A stretch of DNA of 64,000 nt from Eubacterium sp. (GTDB lineage Bacteria; Bacillota; Clostridia; Lachnospirales; Lachnospiraceae). Under the pieces are notes generated by a model, which was not told the origin of the DNA, ran no database searches, and saw only the letters and a list, made by a program, of their open reading frames with translations. The position numbers and the translations under genes are program-made. The stretch spans positions 38,984-102,983 of the forward strand of contig JAFUVQ010000005.1 in assembly GCA_017477505.1 (NCBI GenBank), in the 5' to 3' direction. Shown here piece by piece: positions 8,349 to 17,503 of the stretch (the first letter of the stretch is position 1; every line of letters starts with the position of its first letter).

Positions 8349-8382
8349 TTTTCTTAAGCAGTAAAAGAAAGGAATCGGGAAT

Positions 8383-9768
8383 ATGGTAAAAAACAGGGTT
8401 ACAAAGATAATTGCCTTGTCAGCGACTATGCTGATGATGTTCGGGGTTACAGGTTGTGGAAGCAGAGAAGCTCTTTCTGAACAGGAAGTGTACGCCCGGA
8501 ACGAGAATACTTCAAAGGTACTTAATATTCACACATCAGGAAATGAACTTAAAGAAAGAATTGAACAATTATATCCGGACTATGAGGATGTAAACGATGC
8601 AGAGGGCAGGATAGGGGATGTCAGCGTACATTGGATAATAACGCCGAATGATGATAATGCCTATCAGCTCAGAATGGATCAGTATCTCGCCGATGCTGAG
8701 CAGCTGGAGGATAATGACAGAATCGATCTTTTTACAGTTGAGGCGGATTATGCGAAAAAGTATACCCAGTCAGGAATGCTTATGTCCATGGATGAGATAG
8801 GATTGACTGATAAGGATATGGCTGATCAGTATGAATATACAAAAGAAATGGTAAGAGGGGAAGATGGAAAGATTTACGGCTCCTCATGGCAGGCAACTCC
8901 CGGATTTTTCCTTTACAGAAGATCCATAGCAAAGGCGGTATTCGGAACGGATGATCCCGTAGAAGTTCAGAAGCATTTTGAGACAATGGATAAGATGGAC
9001 GAGTCGGCAGCAATGCTGAAAGAAAAAGGTTATCCGATGTTTGCTGCATATAACGATACATTTTATCCATATAATGCAATTAAAGATACTCCATGGGTGA
9101 ACGATGATCTTACGATTGAGATTGATGACACCATGTATGAATGGGTTGAAAAAACGAAAACCTATTCCGATAACGGGTATAATGAGAAAATGAGTGAGAT
9201 GTCCGACATCGTAACCGAGATGGGTAAAGACGGAAAGGTTTTCGGTGCCTTCGCAGCACCATGGTATATGGGATATGTTCAGGTAAGCTGCCTGGATAAT
9301 CCTGAAGAACCCTGGGAAAAAGGAAACGGTTCCTTCGGTGACTGGGCTGCCTGCAACGGTCCTATGGGTTATTTCTGGGGCGGAACATGGCTCTGTGTTC
9401 CGAAAGGCTGTGATAATCTGAAAGAAGTGAAGGATATAATATATGCCCTCACCTGTGACAATGCTACCATGAAGAAGCTTGTTGAAGAAAACGGTGAATT
9501 CGTAAACAACAGCGCAGTCATGAATGAAGTCGCAGAAAGCGATTATCAGTGCGGTTTCCTTGGAGGACAGAATCATATCGGACTTCTTATTGATTCGGTT
9601 GAAAGTATAGATGTTTCAAATGTAACAGTTTATGACCAGGGAATAAGTGATTCCTTTAAAAACTCAATGCTTGAATATTTCGAGGGGAAATCAGAATTGA
9701 GTGATGCAATCGAAACATTTTATAACAAAGCGATAGTCCTCTATCCGGAGCTTAAGAAACCGGAATAA
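8383..9768 (+). CDS. Extracellular solute-binding lipoprotein (ABC sugar importer, family 1 type)
   Basis: Secreted lipoprotein (461 aa) that captures an oligosaccharide-type ligand for an ABC importer. The signal peptide has Lys/Arg at residues 3-8, a hydrophobic core and the lipobox GVTGC, with Cys25 as lipidation site. The mature part has the two-lobe MalE-like composition (for example the TPGFFLYRRSIAKAVFG and WGGTWLCVPKGCDNL segments). No permease or ATPase adjoins it, and the family normally pairs with MalF/MalG-type permeases, whereas the downstream permeases are Rbs-type. It shares promoter elements with the rhamnose operon, so its ligand is probably a rhamnose-containing glycan. It may use permeases elsewhere plus the MsmK-type ATPase at 48528 (inference). 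Confidence 0.85.
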   Translation: MVKNRVTKIIALSATMLMMFGVTGCGSREALSEQEVYARNENTSKVLNIHTSGNELKERIEQLYPDYEDVNDAEGRIGDVSVHWIITPNDDNAYQLRMDQYLADAEQLEDNDRIDLFTVEADYAKKYTQSGMLMSMDEIGLTDKDMADQYEYTKEMVRGEDGKIYGSSWQATPGFFLYRRSIAKAVFGTDDPVEVQKHFETMDKMDESAAMLKEKGYPMFAAYNDTFYPYNAIKDTPWVNDDLTIEIDDTMYEWVEKTKTYSDNGYNEKMSEMSDIVTEMGKDGKVFGAFAAPWYMGYVQVSCLDNPEEPWEKGNGSFGDWAACNGPMGYFWGGTWLCVPKGCDNLKEVKDIIYALTCDNATMKKLVEENGEFVNNSAVMNEVAESDYQCGFLGGQNHIGLLIDSVESIDVSNVTVYDQGISDSFKNSMLEYFEGKSELSDAIETFYNKAIVLYPELKKPE

Positions 9769-9773
9769 AACTG

Positions 9774-10823
9774 TTAGATCTTATTCACATTTAACCTCCT
9801 GTAGGCTGTAGGAGTGGTGCTGCTGTACTTTTTGAACTGTCTTATAAAATGTTCTGTTGTATCGTAGCCGATCTCCTCAGCTATTGCAGCGACGGACAGA
9901 TTGGTATTGATGAGCAGGTCTTCTGCCTTTTCGATACGTATGCGGAGAAGAAGCTCTGAATAGGTCATATTTGTGGATTTCTTTATGATCCTTGAAGTAT
10001 ATTCTGAGGTATAGTGAAATCTATCTGCTATGGACTGCAGAGAAATATCCTTATAGTTCTCCTGCATATACTGAATGATAGCATAGCGCTGTTCATCAAG
10101 CTTATGTCCGATGCTGGGAAGTTGGATTGAATTTTCGTAATCCCTTATAAGTAAATAAAAAACAAGAGTAAGAGTGCTGCTGATTGTCTGGAAATAGTAG
10201 CGCTCTTTATTTTGGTTTTCCCAGAGCATGCGAAGAAAAGCTTCCTTTATAGCTGTGTCAAAGCCAGTATGAAACAGAATATAATCATTTGCATGATGTG
10301 CATAAATATTATTCAGGAAAAAGGAAGAAAGGGCATTGCTGGTAGATAAGAAATTCTGAAAAATGGTATGAAGAGTGTTTTTTCTTATCATTATATTGAT
10401 GATGACACTTTCATCGTTGCATTTAATAGAATGACTTATGTTTGGAGGGATGATACAGATGTCTCCTGTATGCATTTCAATATCCGAGCCCGCAACCGAC
10501 TGAATACATTTTCCATCATATACATAGATCAGTTCAAAAAAAGTATGGGTATGTGAGAAGTCCGGACTGAACCGGTTGTGTCTCTGGACTACAATGCTGT
10601 CATTGTTAGAAAGATCAAAGAAAAAAGAATCCTCGAACCTGTCGGGAAGTGTTTCAGGTTTTTCTAAAATGATAAGATGCCGGGCTTTAATTTCCTGCAT
10701 ATTTATCTCTGAAAGAAATTTCTCAAGAGAGTATTGCTGCTGTCTTGCATAGTAATACTTCTTATAGAAGAGTTCATCTTCATTTAATTCATATACGCGC
10801 ATCTTCAGTGCTTCATATTCCAT
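9774..10823 (-). CDS. AraC-family transcriptional regulator with cupin sensor domain
   Basis: Predicted regulator of the neighbouring rhamnose/ABC genes (349 aa). An N-terminal cupin-like ligand domain (~residues 85-150) includes HTHTFFELIYVYDG and GDICIIPPNISHSI. The C-terminal ~100 residues form the double helix-turn-helix of AraC (DISLQSIADRFHYTSEYTSRII and LSVAAIAEEIGYDTTEHFIRQF, ending TPTAYRR). I chose the ATG at 10823 because GGGAG lies 8 nt upstream; a TTG 30 nt further out has no such site. The gene lies between two plus-strand units with matching promoters and has its own near-perfect promoter. By context it is a RhaS/RhaR-like activator; this is inference. Confidence 0.9.
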   Translation of the reverse strand: MEYEALKMRVYELNEDELFYKKYYYARQQQYSLEKFLSEINMQEIKARHLIILEKPETLPDRFEDSFFFDLSNNDSIVVQRHNRFSPDFSHTHTFFELIYVYDGKCIQSVAGSDIEMHTGDICIIPPNISHSIKCNDESVIINIMIRKNTLHTIFQNFLSTSNALSSFFLNNIYAHHANDYILFHTGFDTAIKEAFLRMLWENQNKERYYFQTISSTLTLVFYLLIRDYENSIQLPSIGHKLDEQRYAIIQYMQENYKDISLQSIADRFHYTSEYTSRIIKKSTNMTYSELLLRIRIEKAEDLLINTNLSVAAIAEEIGYDTTEHFIRQFKKYSSTTPTAYRRLNVNKI

Positions 10824-10875
10824 ATTGCTAACTCCCAAAACACTATATATCAAGATACATCAGTTATTGTTGCAG

Positions 10876-10904
10876 ATTATAATATTAAAGTCATTAAATG
10901 TCAA
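10876..10904 (-). promoter_or_regulatory. Promoter of the AraC-family regulator gene
   Basis: On the minus strand, a consensus -35 TTGACA (10904-10899), 17-bp spacer and -10 TATAAT (10881-10876) precede the regulator start by about 50 nt. The -35 overlaps the TCAATAG element of the divergent operon promoter, so regulator binding there could also control its own gene. Confidence 0.75.
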
Positions 10905-10953
10905 TAGTATAGGCGGTTTCATGAATTGGATAAAACTTCATTAAATGTATAAT
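10901..10953 (+). promoter_or_regulatory. Promoter and candidate operator of the rhamnose/ABC operon
   Basis: TCAATAG (10901-10907), 15 bp, GAATTGGAT (10923-10931) with -35 TTGGAT, 16-bp spacer and -10 TATAAT (10948-10953). It matches the promoter at 8281-8333 in sequence and spacing. The -10 covers the outermost ATG of the following frame, which rules that start out. Confidence 0.75.
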
Positions 10954-10980
10954 TTAGCTATAAAAAGAAGGAAAGGGTGC

Positions 10981-12507
10981 ATGCCGATGGAAGGTACAAA
11001 AAACGAAGGTAATGTAATACTTACAGTTTCCCATATGGATAAAAGCTTTGGCGGGACTAAGGCACTTCGTGATGTGTCTTTAAGCATAAGAGCCGGAGAA
11101 ATAAGGGGACTTATAGGAGAGAACGGGTCCGGTAAGTCGACTGTTACATCGATAATAGCCGGAATGCAGAAGGCTGACAGGGGTGAGATCGATTTCAAGG
11201 GTGAAAGATGGAAGCCGGAGTCAATGATATATGCTCTTGAACATGGCATTGGGATGATAGTTCAGGAAAGTGGAACCGTTCCGGGAGTTACCGTGGCTGA
11301 AAATATATTTCTTGCAGATATAGATGAATTCAGACATGGGATATTCATTGACAGAAAGAGCATGAATTTAAAGGCACAGAAGATACTTGACGATATCGGA
11401 GCCGGGGATATCAAGGCAAATATGATAACCGGGATGCTCGATATCCAGAGCCGCAAGCTTGTTGAGATAGCAAGGGTCATGAGGAAGAATCCTGAGATTC
11501 TGGTGGTAGATGAAACTACAACGGCCCTTTCTCAGAAGGGAAGAGACATCATCTATTCCATCATGAATAGTATGAAGAAAGATAACAGATCGGTTTTCTT
11601 CATTTCACATGACATGGAAGAAATAATGAATGTCTGTGATGCCCTGACGGTTCTGAGAGACGGAAAGATAATCAGGACATTTGACAAAGAAGAATTTGAC
11701 GAGGACAAGATAAAAGAAAGCATGATCGGAAGAGAACTTGAGGGTGATTATTACAGAAATGACCTTGACGGTTCTTACGAAGATGAGGTTGTGCTTGAGG
11801 CCTGTGACATAACAGTAGATGGAACGGAGCCGCTTAAAGATTTCAGCATCCAGCTTCATAAGGGTGAAATACTCGGAATCGGCGGATTGTCCCAATGCGG
11901 TATGCATACTCTCGGAAAGGTTATGTTCGGAACTTTGAAGCCGGAGAAAGGCCGGGTGCTCATAAAGGGGACGCCTGTAAAAAATGAGGCGGATGCCATG
12001 AGCAGGAATGTCGGTTATGTGTCAAAGGACAGAGATACGGAGTCCCTTGTTCTGGATGCACCGATCGAAGATAACATTTCTGTCGGAGGACTGGACAGAT
12101 TTGCGGTAGGAAAATTCCTGATCCTCCCGGGTAAAGAGAAGGAATATGTGATGAAGCAGGTGAAAGATCTGGCTGTAAAGTGTCAGAACCCTTCCCAGTA
12201 TGTTTCATCTCTGTCAGGAGGAAACAAGCAGAAGGTCGTTTTCGGAAAATGGATCGGAAGAGGAAGCGAGATACTTATTCTCGACTGTCCCACCAGAGGT
12301 ATCGACATAGGCGTCAAGCAGGCTATGTATCAGCTTATGAACCGAATGAAGAAAGAGGGCAAAGCGATACTTATCATTTCTGAGGAGATGGCTGAACTCA
12401 TAGGAATGTCGGATAGAATCGTAGTGATGAAGAATGGTGAGAAAACCTGCGAGCTGAAGAGGGAAGACGGACTTCAGGAAGCAGACATCATCAAGTACAT
12501 GATTTAG
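10981..12507 (+). CDS. Sugar ABC importer ATPase with two ABC domains (RbsA/MglA type)
   Basis: Cytosolic ATPase (508 aa) powering the Rbs-type sugar importer encoded next. The first ABC domain has Walker A GENGSGKST and Walker B ILVVDETTTAL. The second, degenerate as usual for this family, has GGLSQCGMHTLG in place of Walker A but keeps signature LSGGNKQKV and ILDCPTRGIDIG. The ATG at 10981 is chosen because AAGGA lies 8 nt upstream; an in-frame ATG at 10945 overlaps the promoter -10. It is the first gene of a ~12-kb operon ending with rhaD. The substrate is inferred to be rhamnose or a rhamnoside. Confidence 0.93.
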   Translation: MPMEGTKNEGNVILTVSHMDKSFGGTKALRDVSLSIRAGEIRGLIGENGSGKSTVTSIIAGMQKADRGEIDFKGERWKPESMIYALEHGIGMIVQESGTVPGVTVAENIFLADIDEFRHGIFIDRKSMNLKAQKILDDIGAGDIKANMITGMLDIQSRKLVEIARVMRKNPEILVVDETTTALSQKGRDIIYSIMNSMKKDNRSVFFISHDMEEIMNVCDALTVLRDGKIIRTFDKEEFDEDKIKESMIGRELEGDYYRNDLDGSYEDEVVLEACDITVDGTEPLKDFSIQLHKGEILGIGGLSQCGMHTLGKVMFGTLKPEKGRVLIKGTPVKNEADAMSRNVGYVSKDRDTESLVLDAPIEDNISVGGLDRFAVGKFLILPGKEKEYVMKQVKDLAVKCQNPSQYVSSLSGGNKQKVVFGKWIGRGSEILILDCPTRGIDIGVKQAMYQLMNRMKKEGKAILIISEEMAELIGMSDRIVVMKNGEKTCELKREDGLQEADIIKYMI

Positions 12508-12519
12508 GGGGTGAGTGCC

Positions 12520-13470
12520 ATGAACATAAAAAAAATCATAATGAACCTGGCACCTGTCCTGGGGCTTCTGATTCTGGTAGCTGTGTTCTTCGTGATGGGT
12601 AACATAAAAGGAATAAACGTTCAGTACGGGCTTAAATCAATTTTCAATCAGTCGGTAGTTGTGGCGATAGTTGCAACAGGAGCGATATTCATTTACACAC
12701 TCGGCTCATTTGATATAAGTCTCGGAGCATCCACGGCAGTGAGTCCCCTTGTAGGCGGAATCGTATATCTGAAGACAGAAAACCTGTTTCTGGTATTCGC
12801 TTCCTGTGTAGGTGTAGCTGTGGTTGTGGCATTGGCAGATTCGATACTCGCAAGCGTATTTCATCTTCCGGTATTTGTAACCACTATCGCCATGCTGAGT
12901 GTACTGAATGCACTTGTTCTGATGCTGATAACGGTGGGAGGAACGGGCTCGGAAGTAGCTGTTCCGATGACTGCTGTAAAGGGGCTTGACAATATATTCT
13001 TCAAGCTGGCAGTCCTGATCCTCTACTTTGCACTCTGTATCTTCTTCTTCGACTTCACACCGATAGGAAGAAAAGAAAAATATCTGGGAGGCAATCCACT
13101 CTGTGCAAAGCTTACCGGAATCTCCATGAATAAGTTTTCAATAATCGCATTTGTAATATGCGGTCTGGGCGTAGGACTCGGAGCCTTCCTCAGTATAGTT
13201 TATTCACCGACTCTGACCAGAAATACTGCATCAAGCGTGGGAATGGATGTGATCATTGCTATAGTTTTCGGCGGAATGCCTGTTTCGGGAGGAGCCAGGA
13301 GCAGAATATATGCAGCTATGATAGGGGCGTTTTCAATGACATTTCTGAGTCAGATCATGGTTATGCTGAACCTTAATTCAGGAATGGGGCAGATAGTAAA
13401 AGCGATAATATTCCTGCTTGTAGTATATATAGCAGCAGGTGAAAGAAAGACTAAGGTTTTACCTAGATAA
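12520..13470 (+). CDS. Sugar ABC importer permease (RbsC/BPD_transp_2 family)
   Basis: Inner-membrane permease (316 aa) with about eight to ten hydrophobic helices. It has the family-typical TLGSFDISLGAST and the cytoplasmic loop GGNPLCAKLTGI that contacts the ATPase, then GGMPVSGGARSR. The ATG at 12520 follows an AGGGGGTGA site; the GTG at 12511 lies inside that site and is rejected. The gene begins 12 bp after the ATPase gene. It probably forms a heterodimer with the second permease at 14826. Confidence 0.92.
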   Translation: MNIKKIIMNLAPVLGLLILVAVFFVMGNIKGINVQYGLKSIFNQSVVVAIVATGAIFIYTLGSFDISLGASTAVSPLVGGIVYLKTENLFLVFASCVGVAVVVALADSILASVFHLPVFVTTIAMLSVLNALVLMLITVGGTGSEVAVPMTAVKGLDNIFFKLAVLILYFALCIFFFDFTPIGRKEKYLGGNPLCAKLTGISMNKFSIIAFVICGLGVGLGAFLSIVYSPTLTRNTASSVGMDVIIAIVFGGMPVSGGARSRIYAAMIGAFSMTFLSQIMVMLNLNSGMGQIVKAIIFLLVVYIAAGERKTKVLPR

Positions 13471-13502
13471 ATTTAAAGTCTCAAGTATAAGGAGGAAATG
13501 AA

Positions 13503-14771
13503 ATGAGAAAGATGTTTAAAAAAATTGCGGGAGTTATAGTTGCGGGGGCAATGATGATTTCACTGGCTGCCTGTGGAGGAAGCGGAACCGGAAGTACTAC
13601 TGCAACCACAGGCGACGTTGAGGATAAGACCGGGAATACCGAGGCTGTTTCCGAAGATAATGGCCTTGATATGAGCAAGACGGTAAAGATAGGTGTACTG
13701 GTATCGGATGCGACTTCAGCTGAAGCATTGGGAAGAAGAGCTTATCTCGAAAACTATATCCAGAAACAGTACAATGTTGAATTTGTATATTCAGACGAAC
13801 TTAAGGATGCAGCAGGAGAAAAGTCAGCGATTGATACTATGATCACAAACAATTGTAAGTCCATTATATCCGAGTCTTCATTTGACAGACCGGCACAGAT
13901 AGAGCAGTGCGAGAGCGCCGGCGTATATTATGCCGTTGCATCGGGAACACTTACAGAAGATGAGTACAACAAATATAAAGGATATGAGCATTATATAGGT
14001 GCTACTGGTCCTTCACTCGATATTGAATACGCGACAGGTTACAACATGGCCAAGTATTATCTGGATCAGGGCAAGAAGAATTTTGCCATATTCGGCGGTG
14101 CAGTTGCTTATCGTACAGAAATGCATGTATTCAGAGTAGCAGGAATGATCATGGCTATGATCGAAGCAGGCGGAGAAGGCGCTAATTATCAGGGCGCATC
14201 AGATATGGGCGCAATAGTCGGAATGCTTATGGAGCAGGGAGAGGTTACTCCTGCAGAAATTGGCGATGTTACCATATCAGGTTATCTCGGCGGTTATGAC
14301 ATGGATGAGGCATGGTTTGCCAAGGGTGCTGAAATGGCCCAGACACCGGGACTTGAAGTTCTTCTTGCAGTAGGCAGTGGAGCAGACTTCTTTGGAACAG
14401 CAGTAGCCGGAACAGACGTTAAGATCGCATCAGTTGATGCTTATGCCGATAACTATGCGGATGCCATGAAGGCAGGAACGCTTGATTATATGGCAGGTAA
14501 GTTCTCAGCATACAATGCAGGTATATTTGTGGCAGCATACAGGGCAGCACTTGGTTCACCGATCCGTAACAGTGAGGGAAATGCATTTGCAATAGATATG
14601 GGTTACTGGGTATCTACCAATGCGGATGAGTTTGATAAATGTCTTGCAGCAGACAAGGATGTTGAGAATCCTGTCATCACAAAAGAAGAGATCGATCCGC
14701 TTCTTACGGCAGATTATGCAACATTTGAAACTTTTGTAAAGAATTATGATTTTGATTCGATTTCTAAGTAA
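13503..14771 (+). CDS. Sugar-binding lipoprotein of the Rbs-type importer
   Basis: Lipoprotein (422 aa) with signal peptide and lipobox LAAC (Cys ~24), followed by a Gly/Ser/Thr-rich linker. The mature domain is a type I periplasmic-binding fold, starting VKIGVLVSDATSAEALGRRA. It lies between the two permease genes, has an AGGAGG site and is followed by a strong hairpin without a T-run that probably raises its mRNA level. The ligand is not readable from sequence; the operon implies a rhamnose-containing sugar. Confidence 0.88.
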   Translation: MRKMFKKIAGVIVAGAMMISLAACGGSGTGSTTATTGDVEDKTGNTEAVSEDNGLDMSKTVKIGVLVSDATSAEALGRRAYLENYIQKQYNVEFVYSDELKDAAGEKSAIDTMITNNCKSIISESSFDRPAQIEQCESAGVYYAVASGTLTEDEYNKYKGYEHYIGATGPSLDIEYATGYNMAKYYLDQGKKNFAIFGGAVAYRTEMHVFRVAGMIMAMIEAGGEGANYQGASDMGAIVGMLMEQGEVTPAEIGDVTISGYLGGYDMDEAWFAKGAEMAQTPGLEVLLAVGSGADFFGTAVAGTDVKIASVDAYADNYADAMKAGTLDYMAGKFSAYNAGIFVAAYRAALGSPIRNSEGNAFAIDMGYWVSTNADEFDKCLAADKDVENPVITKEEIDPLLTADYATFETFVKNYDFDSISK

Positions 14772-14779
14772 TAGTCTTT

Positions 14780-14802
14780 CGGCTGCCGGTTTCCGGCAGC
14801 CG
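14780..14802 (+). promoter_or_regulatory. Intra-operon stem-loop after the binding-protein gene
   Basis: Perfect 10-bp stem CGGCTGCCGG / CCGGCAGCCG with a 3-nt TTT loop and no following T-run. The position just after a solute-binding-protein gene is typical of an mRNA-stabilising or partially terminating element giving excess binding protein. Confidence 0.75.
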
Positions 14803-14825
14803 ATTCATAAAAGCGGGGTTATCTT

Positions 14826-15800
14826 ATGAAGAATGGTAATACAAACTTGGTTAAAAGAATAATAGGAACTGTATCTATACCGCTTCTGGCATTTGTTGTC
14901 ACATGGGGGCTGTGCAGGATAAACGGAATTGCCCTGTTTGAATCTTCGGGTAACTGGATAGCATTCTTCAGGGCTTCGGCTTCAGTAATGCTTACTACAT
15001 TTGCACTTTCGATCAATCTGAATTCCGGAAGATTTGATTTTTCAATAGGGGCGATAGCTCTTCTTTCATCAGTGATCAGTGCAAATATCTCTTTGGCGGC
15101 AGGACTTCCTGTAGTGGTGATGCTTCTTATAGCAATTGCATCGGGACTTTTGCTGGGGCTTCTCTCGGGAGTGATCTACATCATTACAAAGCTTCCGCCG
15201 ATCATAGTGTCTCTGGGAGTGACTCTTCTCTTCGAAGGTGCTGCATTTGCACTTACAGAAGGATATGGAGTTTCATTTGTAACCAATACGGCACTTACAG
15301 GATTTCCAAGTGTCAGAAACTATTCAATTCTGATCGTTGTATTCCTGGCACTGATGATACTGATATTTGATCACACGAAATTTGGTTATGAATATAAGGC
15401 ACTGGTAACCGGTCAGAAGGTTTCCGTAAACACAGGTGTTAAGGAGATACCGAATACTCTCGGGTGCTACGCTATAGCAGGTGCTCTCATGGGAGTGGTC
15501 GGGTTTATATCATCAACAAATACCGGAACCATACAGATGGCACTGAACTTTGGCTCTATAGGCGTTATGTTTACGGCGTTTCTTCCGATGTTCATAGGAG
15601 GCTTTATCGGAAGATTTTGTAACGAAAAGTTAGGTTATCTTCTCGGAGCGGTTACAACAGCATTTGTTTCAATAATGTATGCACGGCTTAAGATGGATTC
15701 TTCGGTTCAGCAGATCATCACAGCTTTGATACTGGTAGTATTTCTTATCTACCTGAACAACGAAGGCAGACTCTCCGGGCTGTTTAAGAGGAGGATTTGA
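14826..15800 (+). CDS. Sugar ABC importer permease, second subunit (RbsC-like)
   Basis: Membrane permease (324 aa) of the same family as the 12520 gene but divergent from it. Multiple hydrophobic helices are present, with SINLNSGRFDFSIGA in the position of the family D-L-S-x-G motif and a cytosolic loop near VTGQKVSVNTGV. It starts after the hairpin at 14780 and ends one base before the GH3 gene, so it belongs to the same operon. Two different permease genes imply a heterodimeric channel. Confidence 0.9.
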   Translation: MKNGNTNLVKRIIGTVSIPLLAFVVTWGLCRINGIALFESSGNWIAFFRASASVMLTTFALSINLNSGRFDFSIGAIALLSSVISANISLAAGLPVVVMLLIAIASGLLLGLLSGVIYIITKLPPIIVSLGVTLLFEGAAFALTEGYGVSFVTNTALTGFPSVRNYSILIVVFLALMILIFDHTKFGYEYKALVTGQKVSVNTGVKEIPNTLGCYAIAGALMGVVGFISSTNTGTIQMALNFGSIGVMFTAFLPMFIGGFIGRFCNEKLGYLLGAVTTAFVSIMYARLKMDSSVQQIITALILVVFLIYLNNEGRLSGLFKRRI

Positions 15801-15801
15801 T

Positions 15802-17487
15802 ATGTGGTTGAAAGATGCACCATTTAATCTAAAGGACGAGGATATAGAGTGGGTGGAGAATACCCTTAACAGTATGTCTGAAGAGGAACTGATAGGACAA
15901 TTATTCTGTCCGATAGGTTATTCAACCGACAGAGATTATCTCAGAAATGAGCTTCTCAGCTTCAACATAGGAGGATTGTTCTTCCGTGACGGAATGGGAA
16001 GTGAAATGCAGGATACATTTTCATATGCACAGAAAAAGAGCAGAATACCCCTTCTCATACCATCGAACCTGGAAGCAGGCGGAGACGGTGCTGCTATTGA
16101 CGGTACTCCCTACGGAAAACAGATGTCTGTAGCTGCGGCGGACGATCCGAAATATGCATACAGGCTGGGTGAGATTGCCTGCACGGAAGGGGCAGCTCTT
16201 GGAATAAACTGGGCATTTGCCCCGGTTGTCGATCTGGATCTGAATTATCACAATCCTATTACAAATGTCAGAACTTACGGAAGTGACGTAGACAGGGTTA
16301 TCAGAAATGCAACTGAATATATCAGGGCTGCGAAGGATTGCAATGTTGCGACTTCTGTAAAACATTTTCCCGGTGACGGAGTTGATGAAAGGGATCAGCA
16401 TCTTGTTACCTCCGTGAATTCACTTTCCGTGAGTGACTGGGATGCGACTTACGGCAGGATATATAAAGCTATGATCGAAGCCGGAACACTGACGGTGATG
16501 GCAGGTCATATAGCCCTTCCTTCGTATGAGAAGTACTACAGTGAGAGTCAGGAAGAAAAGATAGTTCCAGCCACACTGTCAAAGGCTCTTCTCGGAAATC
16601 TTCTCAGAGAAAAGCTCGGTTTTAACGGCCTGATAATAACTGATGCAACGCCTATGGTAGGTTTCACATCAGCAGAGAAGAGGAGTATTGCCATTCCTCT
16701 TGCCATAGAGGCTGGTTGCGACATGATCCTTTTCAACAAGGATCTGGCGGAGGACTACCGTTTCATGATGGATGGCTATCAGAGCGGAATCCTTTCCATG
16801 GAAAGACTTATAGAGGCAAACAGAAGAATACTGGGGCTTAAGGCTGCCCTTAAGCTCCATAAGAAAAAGGAACTTGCCACTCTTGTTCCGGGAAGAGACG
16901 CACTTAAGGCTCTTAAATGTAATGAGCATGTTATGTGGAGCAGGGAGCTTGCGGATAAATCCATAACTCTTGTTAAGGATAGAGAAGGACTGCTCCCTAT
17001 ATCTCCGGAAAAGACAAAGAGGATACTTCTTGAAGTTCTCGGAGACTACCCTTCATCCGAAAGAGTATTGAAAAAGGCAAAGGAACTTCTTACTAAAGGC
17101 GGTTTTGAAGTGACCGTTTATGAGAAAGAAGATTTTCAAAAGGGAGTGGATAATGTTTCGTCATTTCATGAGAAATATGACGGGGTAATCTACTTTGCAA
17201 ATATCGAGAATGCAAGCAACCAGACCACTACCAGGCTGGACTGGTACACTTTCTGGGGACAGGGGAATAATGTTCCCTGGTTCGTGAAAGAGGTTCCTAC
17301 AATCTTTGTAAGTCTTGCAAATCCGTACCACCTTCTGGATGTGCCTATGATAGGAACCTATATCAACAGTTATTCAAATAATGATTATGTTATTGAGGCT
17401 ACTGTTGAAAAACTGATGGGAAAGAGCGATTTTCTGGGCATAAGTCCTGTGGATCCTTTCTGCGGGCGTGAAGATCTTAAATATTAA
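15802..17487 (+). CDS. Cytosolic glycoside hydrolase family 3 enzyme, NagZ-like
   Basis: Glycoside hydrolase (561 aa) with no signal peptide, so it acts inside the cell on imported sugar. The N-terminal TIM barrel has the substrate-loop motif KHFPGDGVDERDQH, where an Asp/His pair matches the acid/base dyad of NagZ-type beta-N-acetylglucosaminidases. The likely nucleophile Asp lies in GLIITDATPMVG. A C-terminal alpha/beta domain follows (~residues 370-560). GH3 enzymes with this dyad include phosphorylases as well as hydrolases. It is tightly packed between the permease gene (1-bp gap) and the fusion gene, with an AGGAGG site. The actual sugar is unknown; beta-glucoside or beta-hexosaminide are possible. 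Confidence 0.85.
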   Translation: MWLKDAPFNLKDEDIEWVENTLNSMSEEELIGQLFCPIGYSTDRDYLRNELLSFNIGGLFFRDGMGSEMQDTFSYAQKKSRIPLLIPSNLEAGGDGAAIDGTPYGKQMSVAAADDPKYAYRLGEIACTEGAALGINWAFAPVVDLDLNYHNPITNVRTYGSDVDRVIRNATEYIRAAKDCNVATSVKHFPGDGVDERDQHLVTSVNSLSVSDWDATYGRIYKAMIEAGTLTVMAGHIALPSYEKYYSESQEEKIVPATLSKALLGNLLREKLGFNGLIITDATPMVGFTSAEKRSIAIPLAIEAGCDMILFNKDLAEDYRFMMDGYQSGILSMERLIEANRRILGLKAALKLHKKKELATLVPGRDALKALKCNEHVMWSRELADKSITLVKDREGLLPISPEKTKRILLEVLGDYPSSERVLKKAKELLTKGGFEVTVYEKEDFQKGVDNVSSFHEKYDGVIYFANIENASNQTTTRLDWYTFWGQGNNVPWFVKEVPTIFVSLANPYHLLDVPMIGTYINSYSNNDYVIEATVEKLMGKSDFLGISPVDPFCGREDLKY

Positions 17488-17503
17488 ATGGAGTAAAAAA
17501 GTT

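Noticed and set aside
10945-10980. Upstream ATG as start of the two-domain sugar ATPase
   Set aside because: This ATG lies within and before the -10 box TATAAT at 10948-10953, so it cannot be on the mRNA.
17468-17503. Earlier ATG for the glycosidase/mutase fusion
   Set aside because: It lies inside the end of the GH3 gene without a ribosome site, whereas ATG 17504 has GGAG at suitable spacing.
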